Positions 7,863-15,171 of a stretch of 64,000 bases of DNA are shown one piece after another. Origin of the DNA: Flavobacterium johnsoniae (lineage in GTDB: Bacteria; Bacteroidota; Bacteroidia; Flavobacteriales; Flavobacteriaceae); assembly GCF_030388325.1 (NCBI RefSeq), contig NZ_CP103794.1, positions 2,418,001-2,482,000 on the forward strand, given 5' to 3'. Every line of letters begins with the position of its first letter. Positions within the stretch are counted from its first letter, which is position 1. The notes below the pieces were generated by a model. It was not told the DNA's origin and searched no databases. It was given only the letters and a program-made list of their open reading frames with translations. The position numbers were made by a program, and so were the translations under genes.

Positions 7863-9050
7863 TTATCGTCTAAATTTATTTCTCACGATGATATCTTTTA
7901 GTTTAGCTTTCAGATCTTCGCCCGTGTCATAAACCATTTGTTCATTGTTTGGAAAAGCTACGGCGCGTTTAGAAAAATAGCTTTGATAATTATCATCGCA
8001 AGCATTTCGGTCTCCTTTATATTTTGAATAAACATTTTCAAAAATAAATTCACTGCTAATTGGAAAAGTTTGTATTAATTGATTGCTTTTTAAATCAACA
8101 TAATCAACTTTAGCCGTAACCAAGCAAGATTTAAATTGTCTAAATTCATAAACCGTAGCGCGGATAATTTTATAATTATCAACTTTAATTTCTTTTCCCA
8201 AACTATCTTTTACAGGTTTTCCGCGACTGTCCAAAATCGTTTTTACGCCATCTTTAACCACTTTTTCTTTTAGAAATTCTTTCTCTTTAATCTGTTCTGG
8301 GGAAATTGCAATTTCTCTAAAATTAAGAATCAAACTGTAATCGTACGTTACATTTTTTTGTCTTGTGCTATGGTAAACCGTCCATTTGTCATTTAAACCA
8401 TAAGTTTTGAAATCCAATAAATCATTTTGAAGCATTTTCGGAATCACCATCTCTGTTTCGTTTTTGGCGTAAACATCAACAAAATCAGTTCCTTTAAAAA
8501 GCGCATCATCCATCAGTTTTTTGGCATTTTTGTAATCAGGATTAATGCTTTCTAAATAAGCAAAATCATCGTAAGCTTTTCTGAAATCTAATTTATTATT
8601 CGATTTTAAAAGTGCCGAAGCGTTTTCATATAAATATTTTGAAAGCGCATTTTTACTATTTACAATTTCAGTCGAATAATTATCAAATGAGAAATTAGCA
8701 TTTCTGCCTAGCTTCAATAACTTCAATGGCAAAATCGGGCCAATTTTTTCCTGACGGTTATTTAGCTGTAAATAAGTATTGTAAATTCGTTCCGCATTGG
8801 CAGGATTTCCTTCTTTGTTTAACATTTCAAGATTACGTAAATCTCTATCTTTCGCTTTTGCAAAAGCCTCTTCAAGCAAATACACATAATCTTGTTTTCC
8901 TTTAGCATCTTTATTTGTTCTTAAAGCTTCGACAGCTCGATCAATTGCGCCGTCGTAATTTCCGTCACTTATAAGCGCTTGAGTTGTCTTAACGCCACAA
9001 GAAGATAGAGCCAAAAAAAGTATAGAAATTAGTAAAGTAGTTTTTTGCAT
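7863..9050 (-). CDS. Lipoprotein with tetratricopeptide-like N-terminal half, unknown function
   Basis: The 395-residue product carries a lipoprotein signal with lipobox LSSC (Cys18), so it should be membrane-anchored in the envelope. Residues about 25-190 are helical and repeat-like (DGNYDGAIDRAVEAL, LLEEAFAKAKDRDL, NPANAERIYNTYLQL), resembling irregular TPR units. The C-terminal half is beta-rich with many Lys and Tyr residues. I cannot name the family. It is transcribed alone; the terminator at 7811 follows it. Confidence 0.75.
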   Translation of the reverse strand: MQKTTLLISILFLALSSCGVKTTQALISDGNYDGAIDRAVEALRTNKDAKGKQDYVYLLEEAFAKAKDRDLRNLEMLNKEGNPANAERIYNTYLQLNNRQEKIGPILPLKLLKLGRNANFSFDNYSTEIVNSKNALSKYLYENASALLKSNNKLDFRKAYDDFAYLESINPDYKNAKKLMDDALFKGTDFVDVYAKNETEMVIPKMLQNDLLDFKTYGLNDKWTVYHSTRQKNVTYDYSLILNFREIAISPEQIKEKEFLKEKVVKDGVKTILDSRGKPVKDSLGKEIKVDNYKIIRATVYEFRQFKSCLVTAKVDYVDLKSNQLIQTFPISSEFIFENVYSKYKGDRNACDDNYQSYFSKRAVAFPNNEQMVYDTGEDLKAKLKDIIVRNKFRR

Positions 9051-9158
9051 AGTAATTCTTTTAAAGGTGTAAATATATTTCTTTTAATATTCAACAACTA
9101 TGCCTTTTTTAAGATTTTTTTGAGGAGCAGATTTATAGGTTTTCATAAGAAGCCTTGA

Positions 9159-9217
9159 TCCCGCTTTCGCCTTTATCTCTCCATTGCATTACGAGGATAT
9201 CGGCTCTATCGGGGCTA
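9159..9217 (-). repeat. 59-base interspersed repeat, family B, copy 1
   Basis: Read on the minus strand this segment starts TAGCCCCGAT and ends GCGAAAGCGGGA. A second copy of exactly the same length is at 14660-14718 on the plus strand; the two agree at 49 of 59 positions. It lies between the starts and ends of two genes and has no open frame. It resembles intergenic repeats I recall as frequent in Flavobacterium genomes. Confidence 0.7.
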
Positions 9218-9256
9218 GATTAGAACGTTTGGTTTTTATAAGAAATGAAGAAAAAA

Positions 9257-9724
9257 CTAATTAGTTAATAATTTTTTTATCAATACGATTTGACCTAAAT
9301 GGTAATAACTATGTTCAATCATTGCTTCAATGTTTCTTCTGTATGAACCATATTTTACATCTACGAAATTTTCTTCGAGTTTTTCATCAGTTATTTGTTC
9401 AATTAGAGAAGCAAATTCTTCAGCATCATTCCAGAATTTAATTAGAAAATTTTCCCACTCTTGCTGAGAATTTATTGGAGGAAAATCAAAACTGAATTTA
9501 TCTTTTATATCCAGCGTTCCACCTTTGAAGACATTGTTTATTCCATCAATATAGTAATGAATATGTTGTGCCAGAAGCGCGATGGTATTTAAATTTTGAA
9601 TAGGAGTAACGGCTATTTTCCAGTCCAGATTTTGCAACTGATCTTTGTAATTAGTATTGGCAATCCATGTTCCGTTTAGGATAACTTCTCTAAAACGACT
9701 CGCAATTTCTATTGTATTTTTCAT
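9257..9724 (-). CDS. DinB-like four-helix-bundle protein
   Basis: The 155-residue product is helical, with histidines placed as in DinB/YfiT-like metal-binding bundles: AQHIHYYIDG in helix 2 and EHSYYHLGQIV in the last helix (H-x3-H). Bacterial members include thiol S-transferases and damage-inducible proteins, but most are unassigned. It has no operon partner: the upstream gene starts at 10936 and ends at 9776. A second DinB-type protein of another subgroup is at 35343. Confidence 0.8.
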   Translation of the reverse strand: MKNTIEIASRFREVILNGTWIANTNYKDQLQNLDWKIAVTPIQNLNTIALLAQHIHYYIDGINNVFKGGTLDIKDKFSFDFPPINSQQEWENFLIKFWNDAEEFASLIEQITDEKLEENFVDVKYGSYRRNIEAMIEHSYYHLGQIVLIKKLLTN

Positions 9725-9775
9725 ATTACATTAAATTATTTTAGCATAACAAATCCATAAAAAGCATGTGTGAAA

Positions 9776-10936
9776 TTAAACGTATTTCAACCACCAATGC
9801 TGGTTTTCAGCTTTATATTTTCCAAACCATTGGCAAGGTTTATAAAGAATTGCCACAACAAAAATCCAAATTATATAGATTATCCAAATCGATAAACCGC
9901 TTTCAGCACCTTTTGGTCTTCCAAAAGTTCCAGACGCAAATTCGAATTGCGAAAAAGTGAAACCTTGCGCAAAAAGCATTAAAAGAGTTAGAATATGAAT
10001 GACATAAAAGTGAACTACAAAATAAAACAAAGGTACTTTTCCGTAAACTAAAGCTACTTTTTTGATTCCGTTTGAGAATCTTTCTGCGAAAGCTAGAAGC
10101 AAAAACATAATTCCCAAAGTAACCAGACAAAATAGGAGAGAAGGCGGATATTTGGTTATATTCATAAAAGATAAAAAGGTAAAAACGGCATCTTTTTGTG
10201 TTGTCCATAAAACTGGATCTCCATAAATATTTATAAAACGAATTATGACAAATAAAGCTAAAGCGCTTAAACCAATTTTTATGAATAGATTTTTTCTTTT
10301 TTCTTCTGCCAATGCAAAGAATTTACCAGTTGCAAAACCCACTAGCATTATGCCAAGCCACGGAATTGGCGGATAACCCATAATAAATGCTCTTCCAGAA
10401 AACGGAATTACGATTGGACTGAAAAACGGCGCCAAAATGTTTTTTAGAACTGAATTTTCTTCAAAAGGAATAATTGGTAAAATGTTGTGAAAAAAGAGTA
10501 TGAAAAGTCCAATAAATCCTAAAATCTGAGAACGGATTTTAAGCAGTAAACTTAAAACAATAAACCCAAAACCAATTGCCGCAATCACTTCAAACAAAAC
10601 GGAATGAAAACCAATATCGAAGAACAATCCAAAATTGACAATGGTAAATTCAAGAATAAGCAACCAAATTCCTCTTTTAAGTAAAAATTTTCTCGTTTCG
10701 GCTAAATCATTTTTGTTTTGAAGCGAAAGATAAACCGAAGTTCCTGCAAGAAAAACAAAAGTCGGCGCACATAAATGCGTAACAAAACGCGTAAAAAACA
10801 ACAATGGCGAAGTAGTAGCCAAATCGGTCGGACTTTGTATAATCGAATCGACATGCATTAAATCCCGAACATGGTCAAGAGCCATAATAATCATTACAAT
10901 TCCGCGGACAATGTCGATTGATGGTTGTCGTTTCAT
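9776..10936 (-). CDS. DUF1624/HGSNAT-like integral membrane protein
   Basis: The 386-residue product is polytopic with roughly ten hydrophobic segments. It opens with RQPSIDIVRGIVMIIMALDH, matching the heparan-alpha-glucosaminide N-acetyltransferase-like (DUF1624) family, whose conserved Asp and His lie in this first helix region. Family members are predicted acyltransferases of the inner membrane that use acetyl-CoA on sugar acceptors, but no bacterial substrate is established here. It is read alone, ending 41 bases above the DinB-type gene start. Confidence 0.85.
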   Translation of the reverse strand: MKRQPSIDIVRGIVMIIMALDHVRDLMHVDSIIQSPTDLATTSPLLFFTRFVTHLCAPTFVFLAGTSVYLSLQNKNDLAETRKFLLKRGIWLLILEFTIVNFGLFFDIGFHSVLFEVIAAIGFGFIVLSLLLKIRSQILGFIGLFILFFHNILPIIPFEENSVLKNILAPFFSPIVIPFSGRAFIMGYPPIPWLGIMLVGFATGKFFALAEEKRKNLFIKIGLSALALFVIIRFINIYGDPVLWTTQKDAVFTFLSFMNITKYPPSLLFCLVTLGIMFLLLAFAERFSNGIKKVALVYGKVPLFYFVVHFYVIHILTLLMLFAQGFTFSQFEFASGTFGRPKGAESGLSIWIIYIIWIFVVAILYKPCQWFGKYKAENQHWWLKYV

Positions 10937-11016
10937 GGGTTTGATTTTTAAATACTTAAGAGTAAATCTAAGAAAATATTTTTTAAGTATTTAAGCAATA
11001 ATAGTAATAGTAAATG

Positions 11017-11143
11017 AATTGCCTCTAGTTTTAGCTGGAGGTATATTTGATAAAAGTAAAAAGGCTTTAGCCAAAAAATGATTTGGCTAAAGCCCTATGA
11101 GAAAGACTTTATTATTAAGCTCTAGCTAAAGCTGGAGGCAATT
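11017..11143. repeat. Nested palindromic repeat (REP-like), family D
   Basis: Outer imperfect arms (11017-11041 and 11119-11143, both starting AATTGCCTC when read inward) enclose a perfect 13-base hairpin, GGCTTTAGCCAAA at 11063-11075 with its complement at 11082-11094. The outer arms and the inner stem share the word TTTAGC, suggesting related units. It fills most of the gap between 10936 and 11153 and contains no gene. Confidence 0.75.
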
Positions 11144-11152
11144 GAAAAATAT

Positions 11153-11518
11153 TTAGTTAGATTTTCTAATCTTCACTTGATACACAATTTCCCAAAAAAT
11201 AATGGAGATAATAGCATTCGTAAAAATGGCAGTTTTAACCTGATACGGATCGTAATTAACAAACAAATGTAAGTTTGTAAACTGCAAAGCCAAAAACATA
11301 GAAAGAGCAGCAATTGCAACAGCACAAAGTACATTAAGCAAAGGCTTCCACTTTAAAGCAAAAAAAGCATAGATAAGATTTAAAACTCCGAAACCAACTC
11401 CCAAAACAACAAACGGATCTCCTTTTATTTTTTCATTCAATGAAAGTAAAAAGTGCGTTGAAGTAAGATATAAAAAGAATAAGATGGAATATAAAAGGAT
11501 TCGTATTTGTGGTTTCAT
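11153..11518 (-). CDS. Small integral membrane protein, unknown function
   Basis: The 121-residue product has four hydrophobic segments (about 7-25, 37-54, 60-80 and 98-113) joined by short loops, with a basic C-terminus (KIRKSN). I do not recognise the family. It is followed by the repeat at 11017-11143 and preceded 60 bases upstream by the stop of the secreted protein gene at 11578, so the two could be in one unit. Confidence 0.65.
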   Translation of the reverse strand: MKPQIRILLYSILFFLYLTSTHFLLSLNEKIKGDPFVVLGVGFGVLNLIYAFFALKWKPLLNVLCAVAIAALSMFLALQFTNLHLFVNYDPYQVKTAIFTNAIISIIFWEIVYQVKIRKSN

Positions 11519-11577
11519 TTTGTATTATTTTTTATCGAGCAAAATTAAGCAATTAAAATGAAGCTCTGATTAGGATT

Positions 11578-12027
11578 TTATTGCAAAAGCGTTTCGACTT
11601 TATTTTCGGATTTTTCTTTTAGCGGACTATCAGCTTTCAAACTCCAAATAATTAGAAATTTTCCTTTTGCAATATATTCTTCTGGATGTTCATCGGTTGG
11701 TTGACCATCTTTTCCCCAAAGCAAACCTTGAAGAAAACGATCGCCTTTAAAAACGTGATCAAACTCAAAATACATAATTGAACCTTTGTCTCCTTTGTTT
11801 TTAAAGCTCTGAATGGCTTTGCTTTTTACAGTTCCCACAATGTTACTGTAGGTTTGAATATCGTTGTAAAAGGTACAAGCTTGTGACGAAATGCAAATAT
11901 TGCCATCGCTTGCTATGTAACCTTTCGGAATTTCTTTTGGCTTTAGTTTTAAATCTGTGAGGGTTTGGCTGAATGAATTGGTTGTTAGTAGGAAGAATAA
12001 AATTAATAGAGGGATTGTAGGTTTCAT
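11578..12027 (-). CDS. Secreted protein of unknown function
   Basis: The 149-residue product has a signal peptide (about 1-20, TTNSFSQ) and then a small mixed domain with two cysteines seven residues apart (CISSQAC) that could form a disulfide in the periplasm. The family is not recognised. The gene begins 60 bases upstream of the membrane protein at 11153-11518. Confidence 0.65.
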   Translation of the reverse strand: MKPTIPLLILFFLLTTNSFSQTLTDLKLKPKEIPKGYIASDGNICISSQACTFYNDIQTYSNIVGTVKSKAIQSFKNKGDKGSIMYFEFDHVFKGDRFLQGLLWGKDGQPTDEHPEEYIAKGKFLIIWSLKADSPLKEKSENKVETLLQ

Positions 12028-12090
12028 GATTTTGGGGTCTGATTTGGTAATACTAAAATATGGATTTTTATTTTATACAAAAACATTTTT

Positions 12091-12178
12091 CACTAGCGTG
12101 AGCATCTCGCTCTTGCTCGTCAAGTTTTGTTTTTTACTCAGATTGTGTTCACGAGCGGGACGCTCGCGCTAGCGGGGG
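12091..12178. repeat. Imperfect palindromic repeat, family E, in a gene-free stretch
   Basis: The stretch 12028-12423 holds no gene. It contains an inverted repeat whose left arm (12091-12120, CACTAGCGTGAGCATCTCGC) pairs imperfectly with the right arm (12150-12175, ending CGCTCGCGCTAGCG). The GC-rich arms stand out from the AT-rich surroundings and agree at about 20 of 25 positions. The rest of the stretch is low-complexity AT-rich DNA and the duplicated terminator at 12262. Confidence 0.65.
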
Positions 12179-12261
12179 ACAAAACTGGGTGGTTACTTTG
12201 CGTGAGCTTCGATTTCGCTCAGCCTGACAAAACGTTGTCAAATAATCTAACATCTAAACTC

Positions 12262-12326
12262 AAAAATTTACAATAAAAAAATCCCGTCTCAATTAAGAAA
12301 TGGGATTAGGGTGATATTCCTTTTTT
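12262..12326 (-). terminator. Terminator of the orphan gene, copy 1 of a 65-base direct repeat
   Basis: On the minus strand AATCCC, a loop and GGGATT run into a stretch of T, forming a Rho-independent terminator about 100 bases after the orphan gene stop. The same 65 bases recur at 13070-13134 with only four differences, as the terminator of lysA. Confidence 0.75.
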
Positions 12327-12423
12327 ATTGTAGTTTATTTAGATATAAAAGAATTGGCTTGCTAAAGTTTTAACTTGCTGTTATTGTGATGAATATAGTC
12401 ATGTTGTTAGATTTAAGAATTAA

Positions 12424-12981
12424 TCAATAAAGAAAAAATACAAGATCTTTTTTTTGTTTAATTGCTTCAGCAAAAATGAATTTGAAATCTTCCTTTTCAA
12501 TATTTAAGTCTTCTTCACTAATTCCCTTTCTTTCTTTTAGCGATAGAAATAAATCTCTTTCAGTTTCTAAATTGTTAACTTCTATGCTGTAAATTTCTGG
12601 AAAATCATCTGAGAAGGGAATCGAAATAAAAGCCTTGTATGAAGATTTAGGAATTTCCCAGTAATAGGGTGTTGAATATTCATCACCTGGCGGAGCTATT
12701 ATTTTTCCATAATATTTGCAAAGCTGTTCGTAGATATATCCATACATAAATGCTATTTCTGGAAACCTGACCTCACCATTTATTATGTCAGTTAATATCT
12801 CTTTAGAATTTTTATTTGCTGTAAGTTCATAATCAAAATCTTCATTTAATGAATTTAATTCTTCAGAAAGTTCTTTTATAAGTGTAGCTAATAATTTTTC
12901 ATTTTTACTTCCGTAAATTTTTTTTATTTCTGAGCTATCTGTTAAATAGCTAGTTATGTAATATCCCATTTTAGTTTGCAT
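12424..12981 (-). CDS. Orphan protein, possibly DUF7691-like
   Basis: The 185-residue product begins MQTKMGYYITSYLTDSSEI and is acidic, with no signal peptide or membrane segment, so it is probably cytoplasmic. The opening and the central segment (FMYGYIYEQLCKYYG) recall a family of uncharacterised proteins labelled DUF7691, but I am not certain. The second Met at residue 5 could also be the start. It is flanked on both sides by near-identical 65-base terminators, and has no functional neighbour. It may be a recent arrival at the lysA 3' end. Confidence 0.65.
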   Translation of the reverse strand: MQTKMGYYITSYLTDSSEIKKIYGSKNEKLLATLIKELSEELNSLNEDFDYELTANKNSKEILTDIINGEVRFPEIAFMYGYIYEQLCKYYGKIIAPPGDEYSTPYYWEIPKSSYKAFISIPFSDDFPEIYSIEVNNLETERDLFLSLKERKGISEEDLNIEKEDFKFIFAEAIKQKKDLVFFLY

Positions 12982-13069
12982 TTTAAATTAGTCTTGCAAA
13001 TATATAAAAATTTTCTTACTTTTTAGATTTCAGTAATAAGTTCCATAATTACATTAAAATTTTAATTTA

Positions 13070-13134
13070 AAAATCTGCAATAAAAAAATCCCGCCTCAAT
13101 TAAGAAACGGGATTAGGGTGATATTCCTTTTTTT
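13070..13134 (-). terminator. Terminator of lysA, copy 2 of a 65-base direct repeat
   Basis: On the minus strand AATCCCG (perfect 7-base stem with CGGGATT) is followed by seven T, just after the lysA stop at 13142. The sequence matches 12262-12326 at 61 of 65 positions. Confidence 0.85.
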
Positions 13135-13141
13135 TCTATTG

Positions 13142-14365
13142 TTAAACCGCAGCAGCAACTTCTTCTGGCAACGGAATTTGATTTTTAAGTAAATCTTCAA
13201 AAGTTTCGGCTTGACGAATTAAGATTCCTTTTCCGTTCATCCAAAGAACTTCAGCTGGTTTGTATCTTGAATTGTAGTTTGAAGACATTGAGAAACAATA
13301 TGCTCCTGCATTTCTGAACTCTAAAATGTCACCTTCTGTAATTTCTGCGATTCTACGGTTGTTGGCGAAAGTATCAGTCTCGCAAATGTATCCTACAACA
13401 GAGTAAAAACGTTCTTTTCCTTTTGGATTAGAAATGTTTTCAATATGGTGTGAAGATCCGTAAAACATCGGACGAATTAAGTGGTTGAAACCACTGTCGA
13501 TTCCTGCGAAAACTGTTGAAGTTGTTTGTTTTACTACGTTTACTTTTACTAAGAAATGACCTGCTTCGCTTACCAAGAATTTTCCTGGTTCGAAAATCAG
13601 CGTTAAATCTCTTCCATATTCTGTACAGAATGCATTGAATCTTTTAGATAATTTTTTACCTAATTCTTCGATGTCTGTTTCGATATCGTCTTTTTTGTAA
13701 GGCACTTTGAATCCGCTTCCGAAATCTAAGAATTGTAAATCTTTGAAATGTTTAGCTGTATCAAACAGGATTTCAGCAGCGTACAAGAACACTTCGATAT
13801 CTAAAATATCAGATCCTGTGTGCATGTGAATTCCAACAATGCTCATTTTTGTGTTTTCAACAATTCGCAAGATATGCGGTATCTGGTGAACAGAAATTCC
13901 GAATTTACTATCGATGTGTCCAACAGAAATGTTTGCGTTTCCGCCCGCCATTACGTGTGGATTGATACGAATACATACTGGAATATGTGGATGTTTTGTT
14001 CCGAATTGCTCCAGAATAGATAAATTGTCGATATTGATTTGTACACCCATTGCAGCAACTTCTTCGATTTCTTCTAGAGAAACGCCGTTTGGTGTAAAGA
14101 AAATTCTTTCGGGTTCATAGCCAGCGTGAAGTCCTAACTGAACTTCCTGAATTGATACAGTATCTAAACCAGACCCCATGTTCTTTAATAACTGAAGAAT
14201 CGCAACGTTTGACAATGCCTTCATGGCGTAATTAACTCTTAAGTTTTCTACCTTAGAGAAAGCTTTAGTTAATCTATTGTACTGAGATTGGATTTTTTCG
14301 GCATCGTAAACATACAATGGACTTCCAAATTGGTCTGCTAACTGCAGTAAATCTTTTGCTTGCAT
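13142..14365 (-). CDS. lysA: Diaminopimelate decarboxylase
   Basis: A fold-type III PLP decarboxylase of 407 residues that converts meso-diaminopimelate to L-lysine, the last step of lysine synthesis. The PLP lysine lies in VNYAMKALSN (Lys49). GSGFKVPY, EPGKFLV and the active-site GYICETDTF cysteine motif agree with LysA. The frame stays open to an ATG at 14464, but the extra 33 residues are hydrophobic and unlike the family; MQAKDLLQLADQFGSPLYVYD at 14365 is the natural beginning (an ATG at 14377 is the other option). The gene is transcribed alone and closed by the terminator at 13070-13134. Confidence 0.93.
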   Translation of the reverse strand: MQAKDLLQLADQFGSPLYVYDAEKIQSQYNRLTKAFSKVENLRVNYAMKALSNVAILQLLKNMGSGLDTVSIQEVQLGLHAGYEPERIFFTPNGVSLEEIEEVAAMGVQINIDNLSILEQFGTKHPHIPVCIRINPHVMAGGNANISVGHIDSKFGISVHQIPHILRIVENTKMSIVGIHMHTGSDILDIEVFLYAAEILFDTAKHFKDLQFLDFGSGFKVPYKKDDIETDIEELGKKLSKRFNAFCTEYGRDLTLIFEPGKFLVSEAGHFLVKVNVVKQTTSTVFAGIDSGFNHLIRPMFYGSSHHIENISNPKGKERFYSVVGYICETDTFANNRRIAEITEGDILEFRNAGAYCFSMSSNYNSRYKPAEVLWMNGKGILIRQAETFEDLLKNQIPLPEEVAAAV

Positions 14366-14659
14366 TTTATAAATCATTTTGGGCAAAGTTATTACACTTT
14401 TGATTACCAGCAAATAAATTGTAGAAAAATAACAAATTGTAACAAATTGTTTGTTTTTAAACAAAAAGTTGCTTGTTTTGAATTTTTATAACGTGGTAGG
14501 AGGTTCAAAGGGGCAGAGTTGCAAAGTTACAAAGATTTTTTGCCACGAATTTCACAAATTACACTAATTTATAAATGCTGCTGAGAATTTTTTGCCACAG
14601 ATTATATGGATTAAATGGATTTTTTGGCTGATTTTTAAAAGAAGCCAACTGTTTGAATT

Positions 14660-14718
14660 TAGCCCCGATTGAGGTGGTATCCTCGCAGTGGAACGGAGAG
14701 ATATAGCCGAAAGCGGGA
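14660..14718 (+). repeat. 59-base interspersed repeat, family B, copy 2
   Basis: It starts TAGCCCCGAT and ends CGAAAGCGGGA. Same length as the copy at 9159-9217 (opposite strand) and identical at 49 of 59 positions. It lies inside the larger inverted repeat 14594-15038. Confidence 0.7.
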
Positions 14719-14830
14719 ACTATGTTTATTAAAATGCCAATTGTGATGCTTCGAAATGAGAAATTTTTTTTACCACAAATTACACAAATTACCGCAAATT
14801 TTTAATTTTGGATTTTTCTCAAAATGTATA

Positions 14831-14914
14831 AAACATAGCCCGTGGTTTCAACCACGGGAAACGTTACGGTAATCATTTATTGCGTTCCCATGGTTGAAAC
14901 CACGGGCTATGTTT
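14831..14914. repeat. 84-base near-perfect hairpin repeat, family C
   Basis: The arms (14831-14858 and 14887-14914), reading AAACATAGCCCGTGGTTTC from either end, pair over about 28 bases with one mismatch around a loop of roughly 28 bases. The GC-rich stem is unlike the surrounding DNA and carries no open frame. Confidence 0.8.
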
Positions 14915-15048
14915 GAAATTGAAATCGGTCAGAAAATAAAAATTTGTGGAAATTTGTGAAATTGCTTCGCCAGTTCGCGATCGCTCGGGTAGTGGCAAAC
15001 AAAAAGAAAAAATCCATTTAATCCATATAATCTGTGGCTAAAAAAAAC

Positions 15049-15078
15049 AAAACCCCTGAATATCAATTCAAGGGTTTG
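15049..15078 (-). terminator. Terminator downstream of gltD
   Basis: On the minus strand AAACCCTTGAA, a short loop and TTCAGGGGTTTT are followed by a T-rich run. It lies about 95 bases beyond the gltD stop and is the first plausible terminator there. Confidence 0.7.
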
Positions 15079-15171
15079 TTAGTAGTTATGTTGTTTATCG
15101 GAATAAAGATTAAATAAAATGCAAGGAAAAAAACTTAGAACCTTAGCATCTCAGTATCTCAGAAGCTTAAA

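Larger units (their letters stand above)
14540..15038. repeat. Composite of nested palindromic repeats in a gene-free 0.8 kb stretch
   Basis: No gene is supported between 14366 and 15171. The core is a perfect 32-base inverted repeat: left arm 14594-14625 (starts GCCACAGATTATATGG), right arm 15007-15038. Between the arms sit a family B element (14660-14718), a looser pair of CACAAATT-type arms (about 14770-14800 and 14940-14962), and inside these an 84-base hairpin (14831-14914). A fragment of a related GCCACGAATTTCAC arm lies outside at 14540-14570. The order suggests stepwise insertion of palindromes into a once-continuous hairpin. Confidence 0.75.

Noticed and set aside
9051..9256. Possible tRNA or small gene in the gap before the DinB-type gene
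   Set aside because: No cloverleaf or open frame is seen; the GC-rich part is the family B repeat.
14366..14464. Upstream extension of lysA to 14464
   Set aside because: The extra 33 residues are hydrophobic and unlike LysA proteins, while the family start is at 14365.
14465..15171. CRISPR array because of repeated short words
   Set aside because: The repeats are inverted, not direct and regularly spaced, and no cas gene is present.
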